Of a DNA stretch of 64,000 bases, positions 34,920 to 48,262 are shown piece by piece. Below the pieces are notes generated by a model. It had not been told where the DNA came from, did not search any database, and saw nothing but the letters and a program-made list of their open reading frames with translations. The translations under genes and the position numbers were made by a program. The stretch's first letter is position 1. Each line of letters begins with the position of its first letter. This DNA comes from Climacium dendroides (lineage: Eukaryota > Streptophyta > Bryopsida > Hypnales > Climaciaceae), in the NCBI GenBank assembly GCA_950106755.1, contig OX467082.1:26846001-26910000 (forward strand). The letters run 5' to 3'.

Positions 34920-37900
34920 TTAAGTTCCAATGAGATGTTTGTAGCGCGCGTAGCCTAACACGGCAATGAAGATTATCAAGCAAGCAATGCTAGTCGTCAC
35001 CACCACCTGGAGTACAGCAGATCAGACCAAAGTTAGTACTACGCATTTAACAACTGGGTAATATTGGAGCATCAAATTGACGGTCGTTTAAATGTAGAAC
35101 CTAAAGGATCAAGGATTCATGGTTAGAAAACGACACAATTCAATTGATCATGCTGTGAAAAAACATCACATTTATGTAATACGAAACCAATGCAGGGTGT
35201 TGAAGAGTACCGATACAAAATAAAATAAAACTGGAAAAAAGAAAGTCCCCATATCATTTACTCGAAACCAATAGAAAAAACATGAGGCCCAATTTGGGCC
35301 TCGTGATCCTTGAGGCTAGACTCAATGAATCTCAACGAAAGCAAAAAGAGCAGTTTCAGCAAAGATGTTGCAAAAAGAAACTGGACTGAGTTCAATTTGC
35401 TTCGTACCCATGTAAAAGCTTCCGAGTGATTTTCGTTCCATTCATAGGGAATATTCATGCCGAATATGCCAGCAACAAGTGAAAAGAGAGCCACCACTAC
35501 AGTAGCTGAGCTGAGAATCAACTCCAACTGCACCAACCAGAAAAAATAATTTAGCCAGACAACTTTCATACGTCACACATAGTATCCAGTTACGTTGGTA
35601 ACCAGTCACATTTCTGCAAGCCCAAACGCCCAACTACACGAGAGGTACGCAATCACAAATACTGCACATTAAATAAGGTCATATCAATAACACATTTGGC
35701 AATCTTGCACAATGTAAGCGTGAAGTACCTGAATAAGCTGATTTCTATGGTTGTCAAGCTGTTTGAAAAAAGCGGAAACAGTGAAGGCATCAGAACAGCG
35801 CAAATATATGATCAAAAGACAGCTGCACTAAATTTGTTCTTTCTGCCGACAGTCATCTGCAATTAAACATTTACACAAGACATGTCGCTACCATCAAATA
35901 GTTACTTAGTTTAAATTAATGTCACGCTGTTTGTGAATGCCTGCACGCCAAAGATCCAAGCAAGCAATGCTTCTTCCTAAAGTAGCTTCCAATAGATACC
36001 AGACATCAGATACATGTATTCCAGAAGCTGCTGCTGTGGACTGCAACTCGTAACTACGCCGGGTCTTGCAGAAATAAAGAACACATGACAAAGGAAAAGA
36101 AGGAAATGAGCTGAAAAGAGGCACAGCTAGTACCTGAATATTAATGTAATCCTCTGTATCATCAATGTACTCTCGAAGCTACAAAGGAGAACCAAAAAAC
36201 AAGAGTCATTTCAATCCCGGAAGAAAAAATTCCTTGCCATCAAAAAAGGAAAATAGACAAAGGCGACATTATAAAGAAAATGGCAACTAAACATTCAAGT
36301 TATTCAACGAAATGACTAAAGATTCTGATATAAGAGACGATGCTCACTGTAGTTAGCTTGTTTAAAGTGCCATCAATCTGCATAAAGTAGGCCTGCACTC
36401 AAGGACAATCAAGTAATCAGGATTACGCGGAATAGATATTCTCATACCAATATTTAGCCTTCAGGTCGTTCTGGCAAGCATTTCCAGCAGAAAAGATTTA
36501 CCTCAAGAAGCATCTCTAGCTCCTCCACATCATCTATATCTGTAGCTGTAGGAGCTCCATGGTTGAGACTCGTAACCCCGCTGGCTTTGCTGACCCATGA
36601 AGCACGGGATGCAATTGTTGGAGATAAAGGAGCCCAAACCGGTGCATTTGAACTTGCCAGAGGAGACGACGATCCAGCCATTTTCCGAGTCAGGAAAAGG
36701 TCAGCCATGTCATCGTCATCGTCCAGGAGTTGTTCTAATTCATCCCTCACCTGTACACAGGCTAAAATTAATATCAATGAAAAAGGGATCCATTCATTTG
36801 TACAGAAGAAAGAGTACAAGGGTAGCCAATACACTTTAAATGGTGCAGCAAGGCGCTCATATAGTTCCAATCTTAAGCGAAAAAATTCAAACAAGCCCCA
36901 CAGCTATTTCATTCCTTCACTAGAATATACATAGAATTTGTACCCACATAAGAATTTGAAAGCGAAGTACCTTCTGAACTCGAGCATTAAGCCGTGTCAT
37001 GCTACTCTTCAACTTTCGCACGCGGTCCAAGTTACGACTACTGATCTGCATTCAGTGAAGACATGATTAAATACATACGGACATCAACTCAGCCAAACAC
37101 TTCTCACGTCCATTACAGCAAAATGAATCATAATGTGTATGCCGAATTCATGCTCTTGGATCATGTCCAGCAGAAAAAACGTCTTGAAGACGTTCTTTTG
37201 CCTTTCAAGCATGTTTGAGATAGTCGCACCACCAATTTGGAACCATAACAACAAGGACGAATTGGAAGCAAATCCTCAATTGAACTCGGAGTATTTGCAC
37301 GAACCTTTTTGGTAAGCTCGTCCAAAGCCGGATATGCATTTGTCTCCAACTCAATGGTTCGTGCGTCTAAAAAGCTACAAATCGCTTCCAAAGCTACCTC
37401 CAACGCCCGAAATTCAAATGGAGGCACTGGCAATCCATATTTTTTCTGTTAAAACCTCTCATAATTTGAGTGAGAGGAAACTTACAGAACCAAATACCGG
37501 TGATACCGAAAACACCGCCATGCTAAGGACTACTTAAATAAGAACTTACCATCTTTTCCTGGTGTGTTATCGTCTTGATCACCCCGGTGAGGACTCCACA
37601 TCGTCTTATCTGCAGGGACATCCAAGTCCTTACCTTCGCCTTCAGACCCATCGTGACCGAGACTACTATCGGATCCTCTGAGGGGTAATCGCCTGCATAG
37701 TTCCTGTACGAAAGGAATCACAAACTCATCCATCGGATTTCGCAGTAACACCTGCATAGCAATGACTCAAGTTTAGTCGTTATTATTAGCTCGTTACTTG
37801 TAATCATAAGGACATAATCCAGAAAGAGCTACCTTCAGGAGGTAAGACAGTATTGTAGTACATAACAGGAATATCTCCACTGTTTTTGGCACAAAGATTA

Positions 37901-38896
37901 ATTATAATAAACAGGGGAGTGGACTATATGAACTCTGAATTCCAAATAGAAGACTCACCTCATCTGCTGTAATAATCGCCTTAATGTGCTGTTCCACAAA
38001 ACACAAGTGTCAAATATCAAACCCGTGCAACGAAGCTCTAGGGCTGGCTTTCTAATTCCAATAAACATATGAAACGAAGCAAAACAAGCTGAATAGATAT
38101 CTACAAAGTAGAAAGAGAAGAAAACATCGTGTTTCACAGAGGTTATGACTGGAATACTCTTAATCAGAACCATAACCCTAATCATCACATTTACAAAAGT
38201 CAAATACCAGACCAAATACCAAAATTGCAACGTCCCAAACATCATGGATGAGGGGACCACAACTAGGGTAAAAAGTTATTCAGGCCATCACTGCATCTAA
38301 CGCCAACCCAAGAAGAAGCAAAAAGTTCCCTCAGATTAGAGTAGTACCGAAAGAAATCAGGACGAGAAGACCTCACATTTTAGAGTAGTTAACAGCTTGA
38401 ATCCTTTCCACTGTAACACTAAAATAATGAACAAGACCACTCTTGAAGCAATTTATTCCATTAAAGGGCATGCAACCATAGTCATGTGAGCCCACATGAA
38501 AACATGCAGACCAAGGATTGGATAAAAGGAGGTGAATAATTATAACGTGAGCCAAACCAGCCTTCGTAAACACAACAAGATCGTGCAAAAAACGAATCTG
38601 AATTCCATTTCTTGATTCACTGTTCATTAGTTCCAAGGATGCTCAAACATCTCCTCAAGAATCCTCACCTCGAGATTGAGAACAATGGCCCTCTCACGCC
38701 CCAGAATTGTCGACGGGTAAGATAAAAGGGGATCAAGTATCCGCAAGTCACGAGCATGTATGCCTACACGATGCATAATTGCATACTTATCAACTTCTAG
38801 CAACATCGTCTCCCCCTTGTCATCCAGCAGCATCCACTTCTTGGACGCTTGCTTCTTCTTTGCAAGAGCAGCCACATCCACATTTAAGTTCGCCAT
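34920..38896 (-). CDS. MRS2/CorA-like magnesium transporter
   Basis: Minus-strand exons 38896-38669, 37988-37959, 37751-37550, 37426-37305, 37045-36971, 36750-36502, 36392-36348, 36178-36134, 35758-35729, 35527-35408 and 35006-34920 join in phase to 410 residues. The plant MRS2/MGT core is clear: [38 protein letters not shown], the helical domain [20 protein letters not shown] and [20 protein letters not shown], then TM1 ending in [19 protein letters not shown] (GMN at 365-367) and TM2 [20 protein letters not shown]. The family forms pentameric Mg2+ channels in organelle, vacuolar or plasma membranes; the membrane cannot be told here. The ATG at 38896 is the first with good context after a likely leader intron (acceptor at 38960). 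The frame also extends to an ATG at 38983 (439 residues). A donor near 39289 would close the leader intron. A Ser/Gly-rich insert of about 40 residues follows VQELCRRL. Confidence 0.9.
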
Positions 38897-38983
38897 AACC
38901 GACCGCTCGTGCAAATGCGGCTCACCACCAATGTCTACATCAGGAAATAACGTATATGCCTGCAATTCAGTACCCGCGCACAT

Positions 38984-39790
38984 TCAGCAAAGGAGAATCG
39001 CACAACCCCTGTACCAATCACCAAAACGCTCTTAATAAACAACCAATCCAGTTGCACTCATACCACTTCCAAGAAAAGAAACAAAAGCGTTTCCTCTGTG
39101 CTCAATCACGCTCGTCTATTCATCTCTAAATCCCGAATTTCACACCTCTTCAAGAACAATATTCACAAAACTCCACGCCTTGCCAAAATGGCGCGAAAAT
39201 CCAACAAATTTAAGCTCCAACAAATCCAGACGCTACATGAGCCTTTTTCCGATTCCACTGTAAATCATGAAAACAGCAAAATCACTGACCTACATCGTTG
39301 CGTATCCGCCGATTCTTTCAGCAAAGAAACTCCGCCTGGCTACATCAAAGCTGCCATCAAAGAAACCTAACCCTACGACACTCCAGAGTCGCTTTGTGGA
39401 AAAAAAAACAATAGCAGAGATCGAATAGGCGAGCGCGGGGGAATCCGGAGAGGAATCAAGCTTCATATGCGCTTCACGGGCGGAGGCGTCAAATCGCAAC
39501 GTTGCAGAATTTCCTGATTGAAATGCAATGGCTCCTCCTCTTCTGGAGTGCTCGTGAACTTGGTTAGGCACCGAACCTAGGAATCCGAACCTGGGTTCTC
39601 GAACCTAGAGCCCTAGGTTCTAGGACTTTGGTCTCCCAGCACCAGCGCTCTTGGAATCTGCTGGCAGTGGTGACTTTCCTCAAGTTACCTCCTCAACTTG
39701 TTTTTCTGCCAAAGTTTAGGGCATTTGCACCAGTGCAAGGTAATTATTTTAATGGATAGCAAAAAATATCAAAGAACTTGGTATTGAATT
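38984..39790 (-). promoter_or_regulatory. Leader and promoter region of the MRS2-like gene
   Basis: The minus strand has a possible leader exon ending TAG|GTCAGTG near 39289; in this exon every frame that would join the coding exon is closed, so it would be untranslated. Short inverted CCTAGGTTC words cluster at 39560-39625. No TATA box was assigned. Confidence 0.3.
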
Positions 39791-40020
39791 TTAACCCTTA
39801 AATGACGAGCTGGTTACCCTGGAAATCATCTGTTTGGATACCATGTGAATTGTTGGTTTAAAAAAATGAAAAAGGCATTCATTGAAAAAAAAACTACTAT
39901 AGAAGACCTTCCCTTTTCATGCAAAATCCTGAAGATGAATAGTTGCACTTCTATCCTACACTTAAAGATTCTTTGTCATTTATCAACCAAAAAATGGTTG
40001 TAGTGTTGTTTATGAGTTAA
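39791..40020 (-). mobile_element. Family C MITE, copy 5
   Basis: It runs from TTAACCCTTAAATGACGAGC to GTTTATGAGTTAA (230 bp) and matches the reverse complement of copy 1 (AGATGAATAGTTGCACTTCT). A further TTAACCC follows its right end, so another insertion may abut it. Confidence 0.7.
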
Positions 40021-40477
40021 CCCTTAAAAAAGATGCGGCCCCATGACCAGGGTAGTCACCAAAACTGCTTTAAAGTCATCCATCAACCACCATTCATGGC
40101 CTCATTGTTCTTCAAGGGTTAGCAAGAAAAAGCCACACTTGCATCTTGCTACATTGAACATGAAATCTAAGGTAGAGGGTGCTAAAACCAACCTCCTAAG
40201 CACTTTCAAGCATATAAGGGTATGATGGAGAAAAAACAATCTTTAGTTAGTGAGTGCATAGATAAATCTAAATGATGAAGGTGCCAATTGATTTCATATT
40301 TTTTGGAGCATTAGTGAATAAACATTGAAGTTCAAATGGCATAAGGTTCTAAACCAACCCTACCTAAAAATGTACAAGTGGTGTAAAATCCACTTATAAT
40401 TTTATTGGAGATTTGACTTGGAGGTGCTTTTATCACCCTCTACCTTGGTGTTACCATGCTAATTGATTTGAAAATGC

Positions 40478-40645
40478 TACATATTTTCACTCTTAATGAA
40501 AGATTTTTACCCCAAACATAGATATCAATACTATTCAAATTAGGGGGGACTTCTATAAACATATTTAGTAAACAAAATAGTAAACATGTTCATGAAGAGT
40601 AAAAATTTATAGCATTTTAAAATGTGGATGGTACTAGATTCATTA
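40478..40645. repeat. Dispersed AT-rich repeat, paired with 13185-13345
   Basis: Same order of words as the partner copy: ACATAGATATCAATACTATT, a GGGACTTCTATA / AGACCTTCTATA variant and TTATAGCATTTTAAAAT. Confidence 0.4.
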
Positions 40646-41164
40646 TTAATGTATCACTTTACTAACTTTTAACCAATTACAAATTTCCTTGTATGCAAAA
40701 ACAAAATTAAAAAAAAACACCATTCAACCTTTATAACAAATTGTTGATTACATAAGAAAAAAATAGTGTTTTAAATAATGATCATTGACCCTCTATAAAT
40801 TCATGCATTTAAAAATAGATTAATTAATTAATTAAAAGATAAGTAAATGCTCTTGTCATTTGTGATAGTATTTGGTGAATGGGACTTGGTGGGGGGTTGT
40901 TCTATGCTTGTACACTAAATAGGTTTTAAAAGGACCCATATTAATTAATCGACATTATACACTATATAAATATCTTCCTTTGTTGTACATCAATAGTTAT
41001 TGAAGTGCCTGGGGGTTGCATATCATGTTTCAAAACATCTACAGTCTTCCACAATAAGTCCATTTAATTTTTTGGTCCCCTTAATACCCCTATTGAGTGT
41101 AGTTATTTATTAATGGAGATGATAATTGTGATCTTTTAATTTGATTGTTGCCATGGTGGCATAT

Positions 41165-41599
41165 ATGGTAGAACCACCCATAGTCAACTACTTAAGCAAT
41201 TTTGCAAATGTTCTAAAGCAATAGATGGCAATGTAAATTTATAGTCTTGTGGAAAGAAAGAATTCATGACGGGCATTGCCAATTTTTACTAATTTTTTTC
41301 CTTGAATTCAAATTACTATGAATTTTAGAAGAAAAAAATTGGCCTTCAACCTATACCCAATACATAAATTCTTCCAATTTCAATCAATCTAGAACTAATT
41401 TCCCACTCACTACTTCCTATTTTCTTGTTCACTACATTAGGATATGTATCATAACCTTATTAATCCCAACCTTAAAAATAAAAATAAATTACATTCCAAG
41501 CTTTGGTTGGAAATTTGTTTGAGCATTGGTTGGAAATAGTTGCACCCTATAAGGAGGGTACAGACCCTTGGTTGGGAATGGGTGGTTCTACTATACCAT
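41165..41599 (-). mobile_element. 435-bp element, family I, with inverted ends
   Basis: The left end ATGGTAGAACCACCCAT pairs with ATGGGTGGTTCTACTATACC at the right. The interior is the reverse complement of 46850-47232 and 60690-61070 (the shared words ACTCACTACTTCCTA, AATCCCAACCTT and ACATTCCAAGCTT). Confidence 0.6.
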
Positions 41600-42669
41600 A
41601 GTATGAGGTGTTTATTTTGAAACTAGATAAAGTAACTACACCTAAAATCCATCAAGTAAGCAATTGAACATGGTTTCCATTATTATGTTGATAAACTTTT
41701 TGTGAGGTCTACTTGGTAGTCAAAAGAGGATTCTAGTTTTTCTTATAACGCATTTTTTTAGACACCACATGAATAAACTACAAATATTCAAAGTACTAAA
41801 AATAGATGTTTCAAAAATTGACCCTAACTCTTATGAATAGTGTCATTACATTTTAGACAAGAACCTCTAAGGATTGGTTTTAGAAAGGGATTGAAATTAG
41901 GTGTAGTTACCTTAATCACTCACTAGTCAAATTAAACTAAAAAAATAATCTATTAAAAAAGCAAATACATGTGTCAATTTTCCATTCAATGTAAAACATT
42001 AATTACAAATTCTCAATGGGTCCACTACATTTTTTCCCAAAACACTTCAAATTTTTTATTGAAACAAAAATCACTAGAAGTGTAAAAAGAACTAGAAGTG
42101 TTTCAAAATTTTACTAAAAATACCAATATAAACAAGAACCTCAATGCTCAAGAAAATCTCAATTGAAACCGATACTCCAAGAAAACCTCACCAAGCATAC
42201 AACATCAAATCAACCATTTCTTAGCTTAGTATTTTTCATAGAAGCACAATCTCACCAATTTCCAATTCACCAAATATGCTCAATCAACAAATCATTCACC
42301 TACAACATCTTCACACAGCAACATGACTCAACACAAAAAAACCCATCTCAAATGACAGAAGAGTAGGAAGTTGAAAAACATGTTCAATACGCATTTAAAT
42401 CTCCTTGTAATAAACTCTCAATAGTTGTGCCAAACATTCAAGAGAAGCATCAAGAGCGTAATTGGACTTTGGTATCTAAAAGAAGAAACTACAACAATAG
42501 AGACATCACTACCCACACAACCAAACAACCAAACAAGAGATAACATCACAAAGAGATAGCATCACAAAAACTAGAGAAACATCACAAAACTTTACCAAGA
42601 AATGACGACAAAAGAGAGATGGGAGAACTTCGAGCTGGAAATTGAGCTCGAAGCTCTCCCATCTTTATA

Positions 42670-43376
42670 TTAACCCTAAAGTCCCAAGGCCTTTTTTTCC
42701 ATCAAAATCCACTCCAAACTGTCATTACTATTGCAAAGAGCAAAAAACTTTTAAAATTTGTTTTATTTATACATCTAACCATAAGATCTTGTACTACACT
42801 AGTATAAGATTTTTTTCCATCAAAATCCACTCCAAACTGTCATTACTATTGCAAAGAGTAAAAAACTTTTAAAATTTGTTTTATTTATACATCTAACCAT
42901 GAGATCTTGTACTACACTAGTATAAGAATGTGTGGAAAAAATTTCAAGAACTTTGACCTTCTAGATTGCAAGATATTTGCATTTAAAGTGACAAATTCAA
43001 ATTTTTTTTTAAGAAGATGCTTAGATTGCCCGAAAACTAAGATTGTCCATAACTTTCTCATCACTAGTCCAAATGGAATGAATCAAAGCCTCAGATGTAG
43101 ACAAAAATATAATCTTTGAGACAAAAAATGAAAAATGAAAAAATTTAACTTTTTGTGATTTTTTTTGGATTGCCCCTCGAGTTGCTTTTTGAACTCATGG
43201 TGGCATAACTTTTGTTTCCAAGCACCAATTGAAATAAAAATTATATTCCCAAAAAGTTAATTTGATTTCCTACCTTCAAAAAAAGTTTCAAAAAATTATA
43301 TCAAAAGTTGAGATGACATGAGCCTACCTAAAATCCTAAGAATCCCCCATAGGGACTTTGGGACTTTAGGAATTAA
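42670..43376 (+). mobile_element. TTAA-bounded element, family E, with internal duplication
   Basis: It runs from TTAACCCTAAAGTCCCAAGG to GGGACTTTAGGAATTAA (707 bp). A 118-bp block (42693-42810) is repeated directly at 42811-42927. The last TTAA is also the first of the family C copy that follows. Confidence 0.7.
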
Positions 43377-43576
43377 CCCTTAAACATTGACAACGGATGA
43401 CATAGAATCATTCCTTGGCTAGTAGGACAGAAATGCAACCATTCATCTTTGGAATTTTGTTGTGAAAAGGGAAGGTTTTCTATAGTTGTTTGATTTCCAA
43501 TGAGTATTTTTGCAATTTTTCAAATGAATGATGCACAAGATAACCAAAGGGATGATTTCTGTCCTTTAAGGGTTAA
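43373..43576 (+). mobile_element. Family C MITE, copy 6
   Basis: It starts TTAACCCTTAAACATTGA and ends GTCCTTTAAGGGTTAA (204 bp). It abuts the family E element at one shared TTAA. Confidence 0.75.
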
Positions 43577-45619
43577 GAGAGTGGGGGAGGAGGAGGATGC
43601 CTCTCTTTTAGAAAACAACTTAGTAACTTAAGGTAAATATATCCATACCCAATCACTTGAAGAATTTTGCAACAATTCATTAGTAGTTTAAGATGTGACA
43701 AACTTTTCCCATGTAGAAAGTTAGAAAATATGGGAATTACAAATTTTTTGTAGTATTATTGCCAAAATTGAAATTATTGTGAATTTTGGGAACCCAAAAG
43801 TGTTTGGAACCCATAGTCAATGTTTAGAGTCTTCTAATTCTGATCACTCAAGAACTACTTTCTACTCACTACTTCCTACTTTGTTTTTCACTACTATGGG
43901 ATATGTGTTATGATCTTATTAGTCCCAACCTTGAAAAAGAGATAAAAATACATTCCAAGCTTGGATTGGAACTTTGACCCAGTTTTGGTTGGAAACAATG
44001 CCTATAGGTTAGGTAAAGGTTGCATTTGATTGATCATGATGATGGTGACAAATTGAAGGAGATGTACACTCATAATTTTTGTTGTGCCTTGTGCTAGAAG
44101 GATATAAGATAGTTGTACCTTAATTCCTCCTTTAACTCAATCATGTACAAATGAAGTCTCTACATTCATTTCAACACGAGAGTGTATGATCTTTTATCTC
44201 TTTTGGACTAGGTGATAAGATATCATGAGCCCTCCTAGATTCTTGCTCTAAAATGAATGTAGGGACTTCATTTGTATAGGATTGGGTCAGAAGATGGAAT
44301 AAGGTGCGGCTACCTTACCTTTGTAGAGACTAGTACTCATACTAGAGAGAATCAAGAGTGTGACCTTTTCAATCTACATGGTAGGACTTTGTCTAAATTA
44401 CTTTACCAAAAAAGATTGAGTTGGCATTGTTTCAGGATTCAAATGAGTAGACAGTTTCCATATGTGAGGATCAAACATAAATTATGTATTTTTTGAAAGT
44501 TTTGAAATATTATAAGTGAGATGTCCAAAAGGTCACAAAAAAATTTTCAACCATATTCTCTAATTTTTGGAATATTTTAACACTATATAAGAAATTGGTT
44601 GCAAAGAATAACATTTTAAAGTGTAAAACTTTAAAACATTTATATTCACCAAAATACAATTTTTTTTTTTAGTATTTGTATTTTTTTATTAGTCAGATTT
44701 AGAAATAAGAACACCAATACTTTTCCCAAATAGTAAGTTTTTCAACACTAAGCAAATTCTAAACACTTTGTGCTATTCTCTTATAATTTTTGTTTGACCA
44801 TAGCAATCTTAGTTTTGCACATAAATATTGAAAACAACCCAATCTTTAAAAAATTTAAAATGAATAAAATATTGAGATTGTTTTGCCTCATAAATGTTGT
44901 CCAAAGTTAGACAATGACCAAAAAATGGTTGCTTAAACGCTTAGGGGTTAATGATCAACATCAATTTTGAAAAGATGAACAACCAATAAAAGTGCCATAC
45001 CAAACAAGAAGAGTCATAGTGACAAAAAAAAAAAAAAAATTAATAGCCAAAAGTGCCAAAATCTTAAAATGTGATTTTCAGCTTAAACATTTGAATGGAA
45101 TGAATATGTAATGCCAAATCTAATCCTAATGTACAATATCTTGTTACTACCTATTGGATTACTATCTATAGAATATCTAATAGATTTTCTACTACATTCA
45201 CTAATTTAAAGCATCCAAGCATAACATCATATGGTTTACATAATTATAAGGTTTATTTCCATATATGAATCAATCCATTTTATTACAATAGTAAAAAAGT
45301 TAATGTAATAATTTTTAATTCTTTGATTTCAAATCATCAAAATATAATTATACATACTTCAAAGATCCCAAATAATATATTTTGTCACTATATTATTCTA
45401 GAATATTCACAAAAATTGATTTGACAATTGAGCACGTATGGCAATTTAGTTTAAATCTTGTTGTTTGCTTGACAATCTTAAGTATTTATAGAGCAATTTG
45501 TACAACAATATCACTTATGGAGTGAAAGATTATAATGTTTCCTATTTGTTCTCCCCTATTGTATACAAAAGGGGAAATTGAGTAGCACATGAATCCCATT
45601 CAAGCTATAAGTTTCAGAC
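43577..45619. other. AT-rich intergenic DNA with a family I copy
   Basis: About 43660-43990 is a reverse-oriented copy of family I (ACTCACTACTTCCTACTTTG, TTAGTCCCAACCTTGAAAAA, ACATTCCAAGCTTGGATTGG). A short piece of family B (ATATCACTTATGGAGTGAAA) lies near 45510. No gene is supported. Confidence 0.4.
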
Positions 45620-45727
45620 CAAGTTATAGACATATTGTCTAATGGTCAAGTTATAAACATACTGTCTAATGGTCAAGTTATAGACATACTGTCTAATGTC
45701 CAAGTTATAGATATACTGTCTAACTGT
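45620..45727 (+). repeat. 27-bp tandem repeat, four copies
   Basis: The unit starts CAAGTTATAGACATACTGTC and ends TAATGGT. Copies start at 45620, 45647, 45674 and 45701. It sits between two pieces of family B in opposite orientation. Confidence 0.85.
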
Positions 45728-45734
45728 CTAATGA

Positions 45735-46207
45735 TAGTGATTTTTCTATTTAAGATTTTGTGCAAGGGTACCCATTGCAATCTTGACTTCTTGTAGTGTT
45801 GAGAGCTCTTGGAATTGAGCCTCAAATACACTAGATCTTGGAGAAAAAATCACATTCAAAATTCATTTAAAAAATTGTAGAGTAGATTTTAAGAAGCCAT
45901 ATATTGATTGGGGTTACACATGTTAGGCCCTTTAACCTTGTATTTTTTTGGTAGATTTGACATGCAAAAAGAGAGTTGAAAGATTTTCATAGTTTTAACA
46001 CCCTCATGGGCAAACATTATAATCTTTCACTCCATAAGTGATATTGTTGTGTTTTCTTTTCCTATGAGATCTACAACATGTATAGTTTAAATTTGTATGA
46101 TTACAAATCCAAAAAAATTGATGCAACTTATCAAAATGTTGACATTTTGTTCAATTTAGAAGAAATTCCAAGAAGCTCAAAATAGGCCATGGGCATTTAG
46201 GGGTTAA
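45735..46207 (-). mobile_element. Family B element, copy 3, incomplete
   Basis: The reverse-oriented body and the intact end GGGCATTTAGGGGTTAA are present. The other end is missing, replaced by the 27-bp tandem repeat and a short family B piece in the opposite orientation. Confidence 0.6.
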
Positions 46208-46849
46208 AAGGTTAACTTGAGGATACTGCAGTTTATGAAAAGCATCCACTCCGTATTTGATATGACATGAAGTGAGACTCAGTGTGAGGGGAGTCCTTTT
46301 TCCAAGTCATGTAATGAGTTCCAAAAGTCACGTCACATTGTGAGCATCACTATGACTCAGTTGATGTATGCCAAAACATCTCATATAACTAATATAGTTG
46401 TACACTTTGCAAACGTCAACAATGGTGATTTATGAAACATTGACAATCCCTCAGCTCATGTTCTTTTTAATATATATTTTTTTATTTTGAAACAAATGAA
46501 ATGGAATTTCGTAGCCTCAGCTCATGGTTTTGACTTTCAAGTTCTGTGAAAACACTTTACAGGATTCACATGGTTGTACTTGTAATAAAGCATGCAGTGC
46601 TGTGCAGCACTTGTAAAGCAGTCTCCTGGTTCCCAGAATGGCCGCTCTTGCAGTAGACAGCTATCTTGATGGTTGTTCACAAAAGCAAGAACATGCAGAA
46701 GGTCCTTGGACTGGACTGTCCAGTACATTAGCCACGGGTTGCAAACACATTCGCCAAATCGACATTCGCTTCACTTGGCAAAGGAACTCGTCCTGTGCAT
46801 TCGAGATGGCTCGAATCCCTCGAACCCCACTGAACTATGTTTATGGTAA

Positions 46850-47232
46850 GGTTGAGGCAAACCATGCCCAGTACGCAACGTGCAGGGGTGCAGTATTTCC
46901 AACCAAGGCTGGAAGAGATTTCCAACCGAAGCTTGGAATGTGTTTTTAAGGTCTTTTATAAGGTTGGGACTAATAAGGTTATGGCACATGCCTCGAAGTA
47001 GTGAGCAAGAAAGTAGGAAGTAGTGAGTGAGGAAAGTTGAGTTCTTGAATGATCAGAATTGGAAGACTCCAGACATTGGCTATTGGTGAAGTCCACTCTT
47101 TAGCTCCCAAAATTCAGAGTAATTTCAATTTGGAGAATAAAATTCTGAAAATTTTCTTGTCTTCCTACATGGGAAAAATTCCACCACCTTATCCTGCGCA
47201 CGATCTGCTCCAAAATTGCTTAAATGATCAGC
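46850..47232 (+). repeat. Family I repeat, forward copy
   Basis: It matches 60690-61070 nearly word for word over long parts: GGTTGGGACTAATAAGGT, AGTAGTGAGCAAGAAAGTA, TCTTCCTACATGGGAAAAAT and ATCTGCTCCAAAAT. The inverted ends seen in the copy at 41165 are not obvious here. Confidence 0.65.
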
Positions 47233-47429
47233 TACTGGTGCCTCAACCTTATCTTTTAACCAAAGAAGTCAAGAACATGCCCTGCAAATACTCAATGCCA
47301 GCGAAAGTTCATGAAGCGATTCCTACCTAGATTCTTCAGAATTGGTGCTAAGGATAAAACCCAAAAGCTGCATGACGAGGGCCTTTTAAAAAAGTAACTG
47401 AATCATAGAGCTTTACAATAAAAAGAATT

Positions 47430-47741
47430 TTAGATACAAAGTATCATAAACTTCGCATGTTTAAGTATGAAACCAAAGACGCAAGCTTTATCCTCCATGC
47501 ACCAACAAACTAACCAGTGGAACTTGCTGTTCAATCTGTCCGCCACAACAGCCAACAACAATACAAGAATTGCCAGCGTTGTTTTGGGATGGCCAACAAA
47601 CCAATTCTTGACATGCAGCAAGGGTAATAGTATAAAGTTGAATCTGGTAGGCTCACGCACTGGTGGTTGTTCAGCCCTTCGGAAAAAATTCAAGAACTTC
47701 TCCTTTCCTGCACCCTCCACGCCCGCACCTTCTGTCAGCAT
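47430..47741 (-). CDS. Coding-like fragment with one hydrophobic segment, unidentified
   Basis: 103 residues from an ATG at 47741, with upstream reading open to a possible acceptor at 47775. The first 75 residues look protein-like: a charged start (KEKFLNFFRRAEQPPVREP), then LLPLLHVKNWFVGHPKTTL leading into the hydrophobic ILVLLLAVVADRL. A donor (CACTG|GTTAGT) after this point suggests that the true exon is shorter than the open frame. I do not recognise the family. It could be the last or next-to-last exon of a small membrane protein gene, or chance. Confidence 0.3.
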   Translation of the reverse strand: MLTEGAGVEGAGKEKFLNFFRRAEQPPVREPTRFNFILLPLLHVKNWFVGHPKTTLAILVLLLAVVADRLNSKFHWLVCWCMEDKACVFGFILKHAKFMILCI

Positions 47742-48262
47742 AGTTACATTGTTACTTACGGATACTGAGAGCTGCTGTTGCCAACCATTTGAAGATCACT
47801 CAAAAGACCGAATACACTGGTGTGTACTAACTGAGGTTTGCAATAACCAGTTCATGAATAAGGAAGCCAAAATTACTGCAGACTAAACATTCTAGAACCG
47901 AGAAGTTTCCTCCCCTTATATGACACTCCCTTACATTCTTGGGGAAGAGTTTTGATTAAAGTAGTCACTGACACTTGCAAGGCCTGATTTTCATGGGAGA
48001 CAAAGGGACCCTGCGAAACTGATTAATAACGTTATGTGAGGTGCTAATGCATGTACACCCAATGCGATGACAAATCACAAGTCCACTAGGTCCATGTCAA
48101 GAATGCTACACAGAACAATCACAACAATTACACTCTACCCATAGAGCCCTGTGAATTGTCAACACTCAGACATATTGAGTTCAAAATTCAAAACACTAGA
48201 GGTGGTGACAAGTTCAAGGAATCTGTTGTCGACTGTTAACAAGAGTGGAATATTAAGGGCCA

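Larger units (their letters stand above)
40021..42669. other. AT-rich repeat-bearing intergenic DNA
   Basis: It holds the repeat at 40478-40645 and the element at 41165-41599, which are listed separately. The A-rich stretch at 42060-42600 has an open frame of low complexity (42163-42366) that is not supported as a gene. Confidence 0.35.
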
